This document shows, piece after piece, positions 26,560 to 36,178 of a stretch of 64,000 nucleotides of DNA. The notes below the pieces were generated by a model. The model did no database searches. It saw only the letters and a program-made list of their open reading frames with translations, and was not told where the DNA came from. The position numbers and the translations under genes are program-made. The DNA is taken from contig NZ_WODA01000016.1 in assembly GCF_009729855.1 (NCBI RefSeq), positions 62,001 through 126,000 of the forward strand, read 5' to 3'. How positions within the stretch are numbered: position 1 is the first letter of the stretch; every line of letters begins with the position of its first letter. The stretch comes from Agromyces luteolus (GTDB taxonomy: Bacteria > Actinomycetota > Actinomycetes > Actinomycetales > Microbacteriaceae).

Positions 26560-27447
26560 ATGGCCGACACCGTCTCGTTCCTGGTCGAACCGCTCCCGGT
26601 GGATGCGTCCGCCGAGTTCCTCGAGGCGTCGTTCCGCGAGATCGAGCCCGGGGCGGCCGCGCTCGCCGTGAACGACCTCGCGCCGCACCGCGGAGACGGG
26701 GTGTTCGAGACGCTCGCCGTCGTCGACGGCCACGTGCAGGAGATCGGGCCGCACCTCGCCCGTCTGGCGAACTCGGCCCGTCTCACCGAACTGCCCGAGC
26801 CGAACCTGGAGCAGTGGCGGCTGGTCATCCGGCGCGCGGCCGAGCGGGTGCCGGCCGAGGGCGAGTTCGCCCTCAAGATCGCGCTGAGCCGCGGGCTCGA
26901 CCCGGGCACGGCACCGACCGGCTGGGTGCACGTCACGCCGGGCGCGGACTTCGCCGCGGCGCGGGTGCGCGGCATCCGCGTCGTCAGCCTCGATCGGGGC
27001 GTCGCCCGCGGCGCTGGGGAGCGGGCGCCGTGGCTGCTGCTCGGCGCGAAGACCCTGAGCTATGCGGCGAACATGGCCGCGATCCGCGAGGCCAAGCGCC
27101 GCGGCGCCGACGATGCGCTGTTCACCTCGTCGGACGGATTCGTGCTCGAGGGGCCCACGTCGAGCCTGATCGCGCGGCTGGGCGACGAGTACGTCACGCC
27201 GCCGCCCGCGGCCGGCATCCTGCACGGCACGACGCAGCGCAGCGTCTTCGCCCACCTCGAGGCGCAGGGCCGGTCGGTCGCCTACCGCGACCTCACCCTC
27301 GACGAACTGCGGCGAGCGGATGCCGCGTGGCTCATGTCGAGCGTGCGCATGGCCGCACCGATCGCCGAGCTCGACGGCGCGCCCCTTCCCGTCGACGCCG
27401 ACGAGACGGCCGCGCTGAACGCGTACCTCCTGAGCCCGCGGGACTGA
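26560..27447 (+). CDS. pabC: Aminodeoxychorismate lyase (class IV aminotransferase fold)
   Basis: A 295-residue PLP enzyme of fold type IV. Visible are HRGDGVFETLAV near residue 45, the Schiff-base lysine in LLGAKTLSYAANM, EGPTSSLI (cofactor phosphate side) and GILHGTTQRSVF. In this family PabC releases pyruvate from 4-amino-4-deoxychorismate to give p-aminobenzoate for folate; a branched-chain or D-amino-acid aminotransferase is the alternative. ATG at 26560 is 6 nt after TAGCAT (26548-26553), probably leaderless. A bidirectional terminator follows. Confidence 0.82.
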   Translation: MADTVSFLVEPLPVDASAEFLEASFREIEPGAAALAVNDLAPHRGDGVFETLAVVDGHVQEIGPHLARLANSARLTELPEPNLEQWRLVIRRAAERVPAEGEFALKIALSRGLDPGTAPTGWVHVTPGADFAAARVRGIRVVSLDRGVARGAGERAPWLLLGAKTLSYAANMAAIREAKRRGADDALFTSSDGFVLEGPTSSLIARLGDEYVTPPPAAGILHGTTQRSVFAHLEAQGRSVAYRDLTLDELRRADAAWLMSSVRMAAPIAELDGAPLPVDADETAALNAYLLSPRD

Positions 27448-27454
27448 CGACGAC

Positions 27455-27481
27455 GGCCCGGCCCCCTGCGGGGACCGGGCC
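27455..27481. terminator. Bidirectional terminator between pabC and pstB
   Basis: GGCCCGGCCCC (27455-27465) pairs with GGGGACCGGGCC (27470-27481) with one bulged A and a 4-nt loop, midway between two convergent stop codons. Confidence 0.75.
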
Positions 27482-27499
27482 GGAGCGCGGGGCGCCTGC

Positions 27500-28279
27500 T
27501 CAGCCGAAGCGACCGGAGACGTAGTCCTCGGTGGCCTTCTCGGACGGGTTGGAGAAGATCGTCGTCGTCTCGTCGTACTCGATGAGCTTGCCGGGCTTGC
27601 CGGTGCCGGCGATGTTGAAGAACGCGGTCTTGTCGGAGACGCGCGACGCCTGCTGCATGTTGTGGGTCACGATCACGATCGTGTACTCCTGCTTGAGTTC
27701 CTCGATGAGGTCCTCGATCGCCAGCGTCGAGATCGGGTCGAGTGCCGAGCACGGCTCGTCCATGAGGATGACCTCGGGCGAGACGGCGATCGCGCGGGCG
27801 ATGCAGAGGCGCTGCTGCTGGCCGCCCGACAGGCCCGAGCCGGGGCGGTCGAGGCGGTCCTTGACCTCGTTCCAGAGGTTCGCGCCCTGCAGCGACTTCT
27901 CGACGAGGTCGTCGGCGTCGGACCGCGAGATGCGCTTGTTGTTGAGCTTGACGCCCGCGAGCACGTTCTCCTTGATGGACATCGTGGGGAACGGGTTCGG
28001 CCGCTGGAACACCATGCCGACCTGGCGGCGCACGAGCACCGGGTCGACCTCGGGGTCGTAGAGGTTGTTCCCGTCGATGAGGACCTCGCCCTCGACGCGC
28101 GCGCCGGGGATCACCTCGTGCATGCGGTTCAGGGTGCGGAGGAACGTCGACTTCCCGCAGCCCGACGGGCCGATGAACGCCGTGACGCTCCGGGGCTCGA
28201 TCTCGAGCGAGACCCCCTCGACCGCGAGGAACTTCGAGTAGTAGACGTTGAGGTCCTTGACCTCGATGCGCTTGGACAC
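27500..28279 (-). CDS. pstB: Phosphate ABC transporter ATP-binding protein
   Basis: The 259-residue ATPase energises the PstSCAB high-affinity phosphate importer. Walker A is GPSGCGKST, the Q loop lies in [10 protein letters not shown] (PstB-specific), the signature is LSGGQQQR, Walker B is [13 protein letters not shown], and the switch His is in [11 protein letters not shown] at 28279 is the start. It is the last gene of the pstS-pstC-pstA-pstB operon, 26 nt after pstA. Confidence 0.97.
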   Translation of the reverse strand: MSKRIEVKDLNVYYSKFLAVEGVSLEIEPRSVTAFIGPSGCGKSTFLRTLNRMHEVIPGARVEGEVLIDGNNLYDPEVDPVLVRRQVGMVFQRPNPFPTMSIKENVLAGVKLNNKRISRSDADDLVEKSLQGANLWNEVKDRLDRPGSGLSGGQQQRLCIARAIAVSPEVILMDEPCSALDPISTLAIEDLIEELKQEYTIVIVTHNMQQASRVSDKTAFFNIAGTGKPGKLIEYDETTTIFSNPSEKATEDYVSGRFG

Positions 28280-28305
28280 TGGGCTTCCTTACTGGGGTGG
28301 CGGGG

Positions 28306-29400
28306 TCAGCGACCGTACTTGGGGGCGAAGAACCGTGCGACGAGTCGGGCGATGAGGTTCAGGGCCATGACGATGAGGATGAGCGTGAGCGCGGCCGCCC
28401 ACGCGCGATCGAGGTACGCCTCGGGCGGATTGCCCTGATTGGCGTACTGCGTGTACACGAACACCGGCAGCGAGGACATCCGGCCCTCGGTCATGTCGTA
28501 GTTCAGGCTGTTGGTGAAGCCCGCCGCGATCAGCAGCGGGGCGGTCTCGCCGATGACGCGGGCGATCGAGAGCATGATGCCCGTCGTGATGCCGGCGATC
28601 GAGGTCGGCAGCACGACCTTGACGATCGTCAGCCACTTCGGCACGCCGAGTGCGTACGCGGCCTCCCGGAGCTCGACCGGGACGAGGCGCAGCATCTCCT
28701 CGCTCGACCGCACGACGACCGGGATCATGAGGACCGCGAGGGCGACCGCGCCGGCGATGCCGGTGCGGGTGCCGGGACCCCAGAAGATCGCGAAGAGCGC
28801 ATAGGCGAAGAGGCCGGCGACGATCGAGGGGATGCCGGTCATGACGTCGACGAGGAAGGTGATGCCGCGAGCGAGCCGGCCGCGGCCGTACTCGACGAGG
28901 TAGATCGAGGTCATCAGGCCGATCGGGATCGAGATGAGCGCCGCGGTGCCCGTCATCAGCAGGGTGCCGACGATCGCGTGGACCGCGCCGCCCCCCTCGC
29001 CGGTGATGTTCCGCATCGAGTAGGTGAAGAACTCGACGTCGAACCGGTTGAGCCCGAACGTGACGACCGTGATCGTCAGCGAGACGAGCGGGATCATGGC
29101 GACGATGAACGCGCCCGTCACGAGCGCCGTGACGAAGCGGTCCATCGCCTTGCGCGGGCCCTCGACCACGCGCGAGACCGTCGTGATCGTGACCACGTAG
29201 ACGAGTGCCGCGACGACGAACATCCCGGCCCAGTCGAACTCGCCGCCCGTGAGGGCGAGCATGCCGAAGAGGGCCGCGGAGACGAGGAGGCTCGCGCCGA
29301 GCACCATCCACGGAGCCTGGTTGGGCAGCTTGCCCGCCGTCAGCGAGTTGCTGATCGGGCTCGAGGTCTTGGGCTCGGGAGGGGTGATCGTGGTGGTCAT
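28306..29400 (-). CDS. pstA: Phosphate ABC transporter permease
   Basis: A 364-residue inner-membrane subunit. The first 110 residues carry an N-terminal extension with three helices, common in actinobacterial PstA. The core then has RNITGEGGGAVHAIVGT, the cytoplasmic coupling-loop EAAYALGVPKWLTIVKVVLP (EAA motif) and ARVIGETAPLLIAAG, both characteristic of PstA. ATG at 29400 overlaps the last base of the pstC stop (TGATG), so the two permeases are translationally coupled. Confidence 0.96.
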   Translation of the reverse strand: MTTTITPPEPKTSSPISNSLTAGKLPNQAPWMVLGASLLVSAALFGMLALTGGEFDWAGMFVVAALVYVVTITTVSRVVEGPRKAMDRFVTALVTGAFIVAMIPLVSLTITVVTFGLNRFDVEFFTYSMRNITGEGGGAVHAIVGTLLMTGTAALISIPIGLMTSIYLVEYGRGRLARGITFLVDVMTGIPSIVAGLFAYALFAIFWGPGTRTGIAGAVALAVLMIPVVVRSSEEMLRLVPVELREAAYALGVPKWLTIVKVVLPTSIAGITTGIMLSIARVIGETAPLLIAAGFTNSLNYDMTEGRMSSLPVFVYTQYANQGNPPEAYLDRAWAAALTLILIVMALNLIARLVARFFAPKYGR

Positions 29401-30338
29401 CAGTTCGCTCCCGAGAACTCGGCGCGGCGGGCCACGATCCATCGGGCGATCGCGTTCACCGCGAAGGTGACGATGAAGAGGATGAGGCCCGTCGCGATGA
29501 GGACGTTGACGTTGATGCCGTACGCCTCGGGGAAGCTCAGGGCGATGTTCGCCGCGATCGTCGACGGGTTGACCGACGTGAGGAGCTGGAAGGTCACCGC
29601 GCCAGTCGCCGAGAGGACCATGGCGACGGCCATCGTCTCGCCGAGCGCGCGTCCGAGGCCGAGGACGGCCGCGGAGATGATGCCGGGGCGGCCGAACGGG
29701 AGGACCGCCGTGCGGATCATCTCCCACCGGGTGGCGCCGAGGGCGAGCGCGGCCTCCTCGTGGAGGACCGGCGTCTGCAGGAAGACCTCGCGGGAGATCG
29801 CGGTGATGATCGGGATGATCATGACCGCGAGCACGAGTGCCGCAGTGAGGATCGTGCGGCCGGTGCCGGAGACCGGCCCGGCGAAGAGCGGGAACCAGCC
29901 GAGGTTGTCCACGAGCCAGGAGTAGACGGGCTGGACGGCCGGGGCGAGGACCCCGATGCCCCACAGGCCGAAGACGACCGAGGGCACGGCGGCCAGCAGG
30001 TCGACGATGTATCCGAGTGCGGACGCGAGTCGTCGAGGCGCGTAGTGCGAGATGAAGAGGGCGATGCCGATCGAGATCGGCAGCGCGATGAGCAGCGCGA
30101 GCGCTGCCGCCCAGATCGTGCCGAAGACCAGGGGGCCGACGTAGGCCCAGAAGTTCGTGTCGAGGATCGAGGCGTCCTCGCTGTCGGCGAAGAGGGCCGG
30201 GATGCTCTGGACGATGAGGAACGTCGCGACCGCGGCGAGCGTGACGAGGATCATCGAGCCGGCGAAGACCGCCGACTTTGAGAAGACGCGGTCGCCTGGG
30301 CGCTGCTTCGCCCGGATCGGCGCGGCTGCGGTGGTCAT
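29400..30338 (-). CDS. pstC: Phosphate ABC transporter permease
   Basis: A 312-residue membrane protein with about six helices. Family segments are YIVDLLAAVPSVVFGLWGI, EEAALALGATRWEMIRTAVLP (EAA coupling loop) and GLGRALGETMAVAMVLS. It pairs with PstA to form the phosphate channel. ATG at 30338 follows CCGGAGGATCCCCAG, a good Shine-Dalgarno. Expression is separated from pstS1 by a strong hairpin in the 88-nt spacer. Confidence 0.96.
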   Translation of the reverse strand: MTTAAAPIRAKQRPGDRVFSKSAVFAGSMILVTLAAVATFLIVQSIPALFADSEDASILDTNFWAYVGPLVFGTIWAAALALLIALPISIGIALFISHYAPRRLASALGYIVDLLAAVPSVVFGLWGIGVLAPAVQPVYSWLVDNLGWFPLFAGPVSGTGRTILTAALVLAVMIIPIITAISREVFLQTPVLHEEAALALGATRWEMIRTAVLPFGRPGIISAAVLGLGRALGETMAVAMVLSATGAVTFQLLTSVNPSTIAANIALSFPEAYGINVNVLIATGLILFIVTFAVNAIARWIVARRAEFSGAN

Positions 30339-30375
30339 CTGGGGATCCTCCGGTCAGTGGTGCATGGAACATGGC

Positions 30376-30420
30376 CGTGCCCGGCCCCGGGTGCTGCTGA
30401 CGCTACCGGGGCCGGGCACG
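30376..30420 (-). terminator. Intercistronic hairpin between pstS1 and pstC
   Basis: CGTGCCCGGCCCCGG (30376-30390) and its exact complement (30406-30420) form a 15-bp stem with a 15-nt loop, 7 nt after the pstS1 stop. As a partial terminator or 3' stabiliser it would make more binding protein than permease, a known pattern in binding-protein operons. Confidence 0.65.
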
Positions 30421-30426
30421 AACCAC

Positions 30427-31521
30427 CTACTGGATCGAGTCGATCGCCGTGGTGACCTTCTCGCGGAGCGAGTCGGAGATCGGGGCGGAACCGGCGGCCT
30501 CGGCCGCGACGTCCTGGCCCTCGGGGCTGGCGATGTACGACAGGTACGCCTTCACGAGCTCGACGTTCTCGGGCTCGGCGTACTCCTGGCAGGCGATGAG
30601 GTAGCTCACGAGGACGATCGGGTAGACGCCGGCCTCCTCCGAGGTGCGGTCGAGCTCGATCGCGAGGTCGCCGTCGGCGCGGCCCTCGACGAACGGCGAC
30701 GCGTCCACGATGGCCGCAGCGGCCTCGGGCGAGTACTCGACGAACTCGCCGCCGACGCCGACCGCCACCGTGCCGAGGTCACCGGCGCGCGACGCGTCGG
30801 CGTACCCGATGGTGCCGGTGCCGTTGGTCACCGCGTCGACGACGCCCGAGGTGCCCTGCGCGCCCTCGCCGCCCTCGAACGGCCACACGCCGTCGGCCTC
30901 GTAGGTCCACACGTCGGGAGCGGCCGCACCGAGGTACTCGGTGAAGTTCTCGGTGGTGCCCGAGTCGTCCGAACGGTGGACCGGGGTGATCGCCTGGTCC
31001 GGGAGCTCGACGCCCTCGTTCGTGGCGGCGATCGCCTCGTCGTTCCAGTTGGTGATGTCACCGGCGAAGATGCCCGCGATGGTGGCCGCGTCGAGGTTGA
31101 GGCTGTCCACGCCCTCGAGGTTGAAGATCACGGCGATCGGCGAGATGTAGAGCGGGAGCTCGACGATCGAGGTGTCGGGCGCGCACTTGGCGAAGCCGCC
31201 CGCGGCGATCTCCTCGTCGTTGAACGCACGGTCGGAGCCCGCGTAGTCGCTCGCACCGGAGAGGAAGGTGTCGCGACCGGCGCCCGAACCCGTCGGGTCG
31301 TAGTTGATCGTGACATCGGGGTTCGCGGTCTGGAAACCGGCGATCCAGGCCTGCTGGGCCGAGTCCTGCGAGGAGGCGCCGGCACCGACCAGGGTGCCCG
31401 AGAGCGTCGACTCAGAGGCGGCGGGGTCGCCCGAGCCGCCCTCGTTCGCGGCGCAGGAGCTGAGCGCGAGGGCCGCCGTCATGGCGATGACGGCAGGCGC
31501 GCCGAAACGCTTGAGGTTCAC
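30427..31521 (-). CDS. pstS: Phosphate-binding lipoprotein (copy 1)
   Basis: The 364-residue substrate-binding component of the Pst importer. It starts at GTG 31521, supported by GGAAGGGAA upstream and MNLKRFGAPAVIAMTAALAL followed by the lipobox SSCA. Phosphate contacts of the family are visible in GAGASSQDSAQQAW, GSGAGRDTFLSG, DYAGSDRAF and HRSDDSGTTENFTEYL. Its promoter region carries a PHO box at 31617-31634. It is adjacent to pstCAB and is the operon's own binding protein. Confidence 0.96.
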   Translation of the reverse strand: MNLKRFGAPAVIAMTAALALSSCAANEGGSGDPAASESTLSGTLVGAGASSQDSAQQAWIAGFQTANPDVTINYDPTGSGAGRDTFLSGASDYAGSDRAFNDEEIAAGGFAKCAPDTSIVELPLYISPIAVIFNLEGVDSLNLDAATIAGIFAGDITNWNDEAIAATNEGVELPDQAITPVHRSDDSGTTENFTEYLGAAAPDVWTYEADGVWPFEGGEGAQGTSGVVDAVTNGTGTIGYADASRAGDLGTVAVGVGGEFVEYSPEAAAAIVDASPFVEGRADGDLAIELDRTSEEAGVYPIVLVSYLIACQEYAEPENVELVKAYLSYIASPEGQDVAAEAAGSAPISDSLREKVTTAIDSIQ

Positions 31522-31616
31522 GTGATTCCCTTCCGGGGGTTGATTGCAGGAGTGTGGGCCGGGTGCCGACCCGCCTGCGACGCTAACCAGCGTGCGTGAC
31601 GAGCGTCCCCCACAAC

Positions 31617-31634
31617 GGTGAACGGAAGGTGAAC
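31617..31634 (-). promoter_or_regulatory. PHO box upstream of pstS copy 1
   Basis: On the minus strand GTTCACC occurs twice (31634-31628 and 31623-31617) with an exact 11-nt period, the direct-repeat unit bound by actinobacterial PhoP/RegX3 under phosphate limitation. It lies about 95 nt upstream of the GTG. Confidence 0.8.
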
Positions 31635-31710
31635 TGGGCCTGACCGGCCGGGATGCCACTCCTGTGAGTCCGCCGTGACGGCGATGCTCCGCCGCGCCGG
31701 ATGAGCAGCC

Positions 31711-32799
31711 CTATCCGCTGATGGACTCGATCGCCTGCATGGCGCGCTCGCGCATCGCATCGGAGATGGGCGCCGATCCCGCGCCCGCAGCGGCGGCCTG
31801 CTGTCCCTCCTCGCTCGCGATATACGCCAGGTACTCCCGCACGATCTCGGCGTTGCGGGACGACGCGTACTGCTCGCAGGCGATCAGGTAGCTGACCAGG
31901 ACGATCGGGTAGACCCCCGCCTGCTCCGTCGTGCGGTCGATGCTGATGGCCAGGTCGCCCTCGGCTCGACCCGCTTCGAGCGGGGACGCGTCGACGACCG
32001 CGGCGGCCGCCTCGGGAGAGAAGGAGACGAACTCGTCGCCGACGCGGACGGCCGCCGTGCCGAGGCTTCCGGCGCGCGACGCGTCGGCGTAGCCGATGGT
32101 CCCCACGCCGCTGCCGACCGTGTCGACCACGCCCGAGTTGCCCTGCGCTGCCTCGCCGCCCGAGAACGGCCACACGCCATCGGCCTCCCATTCCCAGGCG
32201 TCGGGAGCGGCGGCGTGCAGGTAGTCGGTGAAGTTCTCGGTCGTGCCCGAGTCGTCGGAGCGGTGCACCGCCGTGATCGCGAGGTCGGGGAGGGTCACTC
32301 CGGGATTCGTCGCGGCGATCGCCGGATCGTCCCAGTCGGTGATGTCGCCGGCGAAGATGCCCGCGATCGTGGCAGCGTCGAGGTTCAGCGAGTCGATCCC
32401 GTCCAGGCTGAAGACCACGGCGATCGGGGAGATGTACAGGGGCAACTCGACGACCGCGGAGTCGGGCGCGCAGCGGCCGAAGTCGCCGTCCTCCAGTTCG
32501 TCCGTGGTGTAGGCGCGATCCGATCCGGCGAAGTCGCCCGCGCCCTCGATGAAGGTGTCGCGGCCGGCGCCGGAGCCGGCCGGATCGTAGTCGACCGTGA
32601 CCCCGGGATGGTCGGTCTGGAACGCCGCGATCCACGACTGCTGCGCGGCGCCCTGCGCCGACGAACCTGCGCCGACCAGGTATCCGTCGAGCGTCGAACC
32701 CGTGTCGCCGACCTCCATCTCGTTGACGGCGCAGGAGGAGAGGACGGTTGCGGCGGCCGCGGCGAGCGCGACGGCCGCGAGCGAGCGCGAGCGGTTCAC
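31711..32799 (-). CDS. pstS: Phosphate-binding lipoprotein (copy 2)
   Basis: A 362-residue paralogue of the downstream pstS with the same order of motifs (GAGSSAQGAAQQSW, GSGAGRDTFIEG, DFAGSDRAY, HRSDDSGTTENFTDYL) and a lipoprotein signal ending SSCA. The two proteins are near-identical in long stretches, such as LNLDAATIAGIFAGDIT, so the duplication is recent or homogenised. GTG at 32799 follows GAAGGAGCCCC. Having its own PHO box, it can be expressed separately; it may differ in affinity or pH optimum. I see no strong terminator between the two copies. Confidence 0.94.
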   Translation of the reverse strand: MNRSRSLAAVALAAAAATVLSSCAVNEMEVGDTGSTLDGYLVGAGSSAQGAAQQSWIAAFQTDHPGVTVDYDPAGSGAGRDTFIEGAGDFAGSDRAYTTDELEDGDFGRCAPDSAVVELPLYISPIAVVFSLDGIDSLNLDAATIAGIFAGDITDWDDPAIAATNPGVTLPDLAITAVHRSDDSGTTENFTDYLHAAAPDAWEWEADGVWPFSGGEAAQGNSGVVDTVGSGVGTIGYADASRAGSLGTAAVRVGDEFVSFSPEAAAAVVDASPLEAGRAEGDLAISIDRTTEQAGVYPIVLVSYLIACEQYASSRNAEIVREYLAYIASEEGQQAAAAGAGSAPISDAMRERAMQAIESISG

Positions 32800-32888
32800 G
32801 GGGCTCCTTCGGGGAAGGTTCGAGGGGATCGGCGATTCTGGAGCGGCGGGGGAGTCGGCCGGTGCGCGCCGGGCCCGGGGCCATGTCC

Positions 32889-32928
32889 GGTGAACATCGA
32901 AACCCAATCGGATGAACGAACGGTGAAC
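32889..32928 (-). promoter_or_regulatory. Extended PHO box upstream of pstS copy 2
   Basis: On the minus strand GTTCACC (32928-32922) and GTTCATC (32917-32911) are 11 nt apart, and another GTTCACC (32895-32889) lies a further 22 nt on, in the same helical phase. This fits cooperative binding of RegX3/PhoP to several 11-nt units. Confidence 0.78.
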
Positions 32929-32993
32929 ACTCGGGGTCGCGACGGTGTGCGGAACCTGCGTATCCCCTGCGTCTCGACTCGGACCGGGGACGC

Positions 32994-33938
32994 CTACGCG
33001 GTCGGCGCGTGCGTCTCGATGGCGATGATGCCCGACGACGGATTCGAGGAGGAGAGGTGCACGACGCTGAACGCGCCCACCTCGAGGCTCGCGGCGTCGG
33101 TGACATAGGAACCGAGCGGCGTGCCCGTGGCCAGGGCGATCTCGCGCATGATCTCGGGCATGACCGGACCGTGGCCGCAGATGACGGCGGTCTTGCCCAC
33201 GCGCACGCGCTTGCCGATCACCCGCCGGACCTCGTCGTTGCCGGCCTCCCACGCGTCCTGGCTGATCCCGTCATCGCGCTTGACCGGGATCCCGGTCTCC
33301 GCCGAGAGCGGGGCCACGGTGGTCACGCACCGCACCGCCGGGCTCGACACGATCTTGCGCGGCTTCCAGGCCATGACGGTCCCGACCAGGGCGGCGGCCT
33401 GCTGCACGCCGCGCTCGACGAGCGGACGGCTCGTGTCCTCGCCCTTCCACGCCGACCGGGTCTGGGCCTTGCCGTGCCGCAGCACGATGAGCGCGAACGT
33501 CCGGGTCACGCCCTGCTCGACGAGCGCGGAGAAGTTGTCGAGGATCTCGCGGTCGGGCCCGTAGGTGAGGTAGCCGCGCGCCCGCTTGATGGTGACCCAC
33601 TCGAGCGCGGCGATCTCGGCGTTGGGCCGGAACGTCGACGCCTGCACCGCCTTCTCGGTCACCTCGGCCGCCCAGTAGTGCACGATCTTCTCGCGGCCGC
33701 TCGGGAGCGGGTACCGCGAGACGCCGACGGGCACGCCGAGCGCGACGGCGAGCCCGGTCTCCTCCGCGATCTCGCGGACCGCGGTCTGGGGGAGCGTCTC
33801 GCCGGGGTCGACCTTGCCCTTCGGGATCGTCACGTCGCCGTGCACGGTGCGGTGCACCACGAGCACGTGGATGCGCCCGTCGATGACGCGCCAGCAGACG
33901 GCGCCGGCCGCGTAGACGGCGGTGGCGACCTGGCTCAT
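32994..33938 (-). CDS. mutT1: Nudix hydrolase-histidine phosphatase fusion (MutT1-like)
   Basis: A 314-residue two-domain protein. Residues about 1-140 hold a complete Nudix box (from GKVDPGETL to REIAEETGL). Residues about 145-300 are a histidine-phosphatase domain with the nucleophile in [11 protein letters not shown] and [10 protein letters not shown]. Mycobacterial MutT1 of this form cleans 8-oxo-dGTP and diadenosine polyphosphates, the phosphatase half removing remaining phosphates. ATG at 33938 overlaps the ppk stop (ATGA), so it is co-translated with polyphosphate kinase, as in mycobacteria. Confidence 0.9.
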   Translation of the reverse strand: MSQVATAVYAAGAVCWRVIDGRIHVLVVHRTVHGDVTIPKGKVDPGETLPQTAVREIAEETGLAVALGVPVGVSRYPLPSGREKIVHYWAAEVTEKAVQASTFRPNAEIAALEWVTIKRARGYLTYGPDREILDNFSALVEQGVTRTFALIVLRHGKAQTRSAWKGEDTSRPLVERGVQQAAALVGTVMAWKPRKIVSSPAVRCVTTVAPLSAETGIPVKRDDGISQDAWEAGNDEVRRVIGKRVRVGKTAVICGHGPVMPEIMREIALATGTPLGSYVTDAASLEVGAFSVVHLSSSNPSSGIIAIETHAPTA

Positions 33939-36133
33939 CGGCGCGCCGCTCGCGTCGCGCGCTGGGCGACGCGCTTGCTGCGCTGCGCGACGCGCTGGAT
34001 GCGGGCGTGCTGCAGGTCGTCGAGCGGGCGTCCGGCGTCGTCCGTCGAGTGCCTCGTCCAGGTGCCGTCGCCCGCGAGCCACCACGACGCGGTGCGCTCG
34101 TCCATGGCCTCGTCGAAGAGCTCGGCGATCGCGCTCACGTGGTCGGGATCCGTGAGTCGGACGAGCGCCTCGACCCGTCGGTCGAGGTTGCGGTGCATCA
34201 TGTCGGCCGACCCGATGTAGACGACCGGGTCGCCGTCGTTGCGGAACGAGAAGATGCGCGAGTGCTCGAGGTAGCGGCCGAGGATGCTGCGGACCGTGAT
34301 GTTCTCGCTCAGGCCGGGGATGCCGGGCCGGAGGCTGCAGATGCCGCGCACCCAGATCTCGACCGGCACGCCCTCGTTCGACGCGCGGTACAGCGCGTCG
34401 ATGATGGCTTCGTCGACCATCGAGTTGACCTTGATGCGGATGCCGGCGGGCCTGCCCTCCTGCGCGTTCCGGGTCTCCTGGGCGATGAGCTTCAGCAGCC
34501 CCTTCCGGAGGTGGAGCGGGGCGACGAGGAGGCGCTTGAACTTCTTCTCGATCGCATACCCGGAGAGCTCGTTGAAGAGCCGGGTGAGGTCCTTGCCGAC
34601 CTGGTCGTCGGCGGTCAGCAGGCCGAGGTCTTCGTAGATGCGGCTCGTCTTCGGGTTGTAGTTGCCCGTGCCGATGTGGCTGTAGTGCTTCAGCCCGGAC
34701 TTCTCCTGGCGGATCACGAGCGCGAGCTTGCAGTGCGTCTTCAGCCCGACGAGGCCGTAGACCACGTGCACGCCCGCCTTCTCGAGCTTGCGCGCCCAGG
34801 TGATGTTGGCGGCCTCGTCGAAGCGGGCCTTGATCTCGACGAGCGCCAGGACCTGCTTGCCCGACTCCGCGGCGTCGATCAGCGCCTCGACGATCGGGCT
34901 GTCGCCCGACGTGCGGTAGAGCGTCTGCTTGATCGCGAGCACGTCGGGGTCCGCCGCGGCCTGCTCGAGGAAGGCCTGGACGCTCGTCGCGAAGGACTCG
35001 TACGGATGGTGCAGCAGCACGTCCTTCTCGGCGACGGCCGCGAAGATGTCGGCCTGCCGGTTCGGCTCGGACGGCTGCAGTTGCACGTTCGTCGTGGGGA
35101 CGTGCGTCGGGTAGTGCAGTTCGGGCCGGTCGATGCGCGCGAGGTCGAACAGCCCGCCGAGGTCGAGCGGCGACGGCAGGGTGTAGACCTCCTGCTCCGT
35201 GACATCCAGCTCGCGCACCAGGAGGCCGAGCGTGACCTCGTCCATGTCGTCGGAGATCTCGAGCCGGATCGGCGGCCCGAACCGCCGGCGCAGGAGCTCC
35301 TTCTCGAGCGCCTTGATGAGGTTCTCGGTCTCGTCCTCCTCGATCTCGACGTCCTCGTTGCGGGTGACGCGGAACACGTGGTGGTCGAGGACCTCCATGC
35401 CGGGGAAGAGGTCGCCGAGGTGGTTCGCGATGAGGTCCTCGAGCGCGATGTAGCGGGCGTCCTCCACGGACTCGCTCGGGTCGACGCGCACGAACCGCGG
35501 CAGCATCTGCGGCACCTTCACGCGCGCGAACTCCTGCCGGCCGGTGCGGCTGTTGCGCACGCGCACCGACAGGTTCAGCGAGAGGCCCGAGATGTAGGGG
35601 AACGGGTGGGCCGGGTCGACCGCGAGGGGCATGAGCACGGGGAAGATCTGCGTGCTGAAGTACCCGTGCAGGTGCTCCCGGTGCTCCTCGTCGAGCTCGC
35701 CCCACGACACGATGCGGATTCCGGCCTCGGCCAGCGCCGGCTTCACGAGCTCCTGGTACGCCACAGCGTGCCGCCACTGCAGCTCGTGCGCCTTCTGCGA
35801 GATGTCGGCGAGCACCTCGTGCGGGGTCCGGCCGACGTTCGTCGGCACGGCGAGCCCGGTGTTGATGCGGCGCTTCAGGCCCGCGACGCGGACCATGAAG
35901 AACTCGTCGAGGTTGGAGGCGAAGATCGCGAGGAAGTTCGCGCGTTCGAGCACCGGCAGCCGCGGGTCCTCCGCGAGTTCCAGCACGCGCTGGTTGAAGG
36001 CGAGCCAGCTGAGCTCCCGGTCGAGGTAGCGCTCGGCGAGGAGTTCGGGCGCGCCGTCGGTGTCGAGCGGCTCGAAGTCGTCGTCGAAGTCGCTCGCGGT
36101 GCGGTCTTCGTCCAGGGTGCTCTCCGCGGTCAT
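33935..36133 (-). CDS. ppk: Polyphosphate kinase 1
   Basis: A 732-residue RNA degradosome-associated-type PPK1 that reversibly polymerises ATP gamma-phosphate into polyphosphate. It shows [19 protein letters not shown] at the start of the N domain, [33 protein letters not shown] and [20 protein letters not shown], which contains the His that is autophosphorylated. The acidic first 30 residues are probably flexible. ATG at 36133 is chosen; a GTG two codons upstream is possible. It heads the ppk-mutT1 unit just upstream of the two pstS genes, linking phosphate uptake to storage. Confidence 0.97.
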   Translation of the reverse strand: MTAESTLDEDRTASDFDDDFEPLDTDGAPELLAERYLDRELSWLAFNQRVLELAEDPRLPVLERANFLAIFASNLDEFFMVRVAGLKRRINTGLAVPTNVGRTPHEVLADISQKAHELQWRHAVAYQELVKPALAEAGIRIVSWGELDEEHREHLHGYFSTQIFPVLMPLAVDPAHPFPYISGLSLNLSVRVRNSRTGRQEFARVKVPQMLPRFVRVDPSESVEDARYIALEDLIANHLGDLFPGMEVLDHHVFRVTRNEDVEIEEDETENLIKALEKELLRRRFGPPIRLEISDDMDEVTLGLLVRELDVTEQEVYTLPSPLDLGGLFDLARIDRPELHYPTHVPTTNVQLQPSEPNRQADIFAAVAEKDVLLHHPYESFATSVQAFLEQAAADPDVLAIKQTLYRTSGDSPIVEALIDAAESGKQVLALVEIKARFDEAANITWARKLEKAGVHVVYGLVGLKTHCKLALVIRQEKSGLKHYSHIGTGNYNPKTSRIYEDLGLLTADDQVGKDLTRLFNELSGYAIEKKFKRLLVAPLHLRKGLLKLIAQETRNAQEGRPAGIRIKVNSMVDEAIIDALYRASNEGVPVEIWVRGICSLRPGIPGLSENITVRSILGRYLEHSRIFSFRNDGDPVVYIGSADMMHRNLDRRVEALVRLTDPDHVSAIAELFDEAMDERTASWWLAGDGTWTRHSTDDAGRPLDDLQHARIQRVAQRSKRVAQRATRAARR

Positions 36134-36178
36134 CCACACATCATGCCACCGGCCCGCGACGCGGTGGTGAAGCGCAGG

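Noticed and set aside
32994..36137. A single 1047-residue protein
   Set aside because: The region past 33938 is out-of-frame ppk. The Nudix-phosphatase begins at ATG 33938 with the ATGA overlap.
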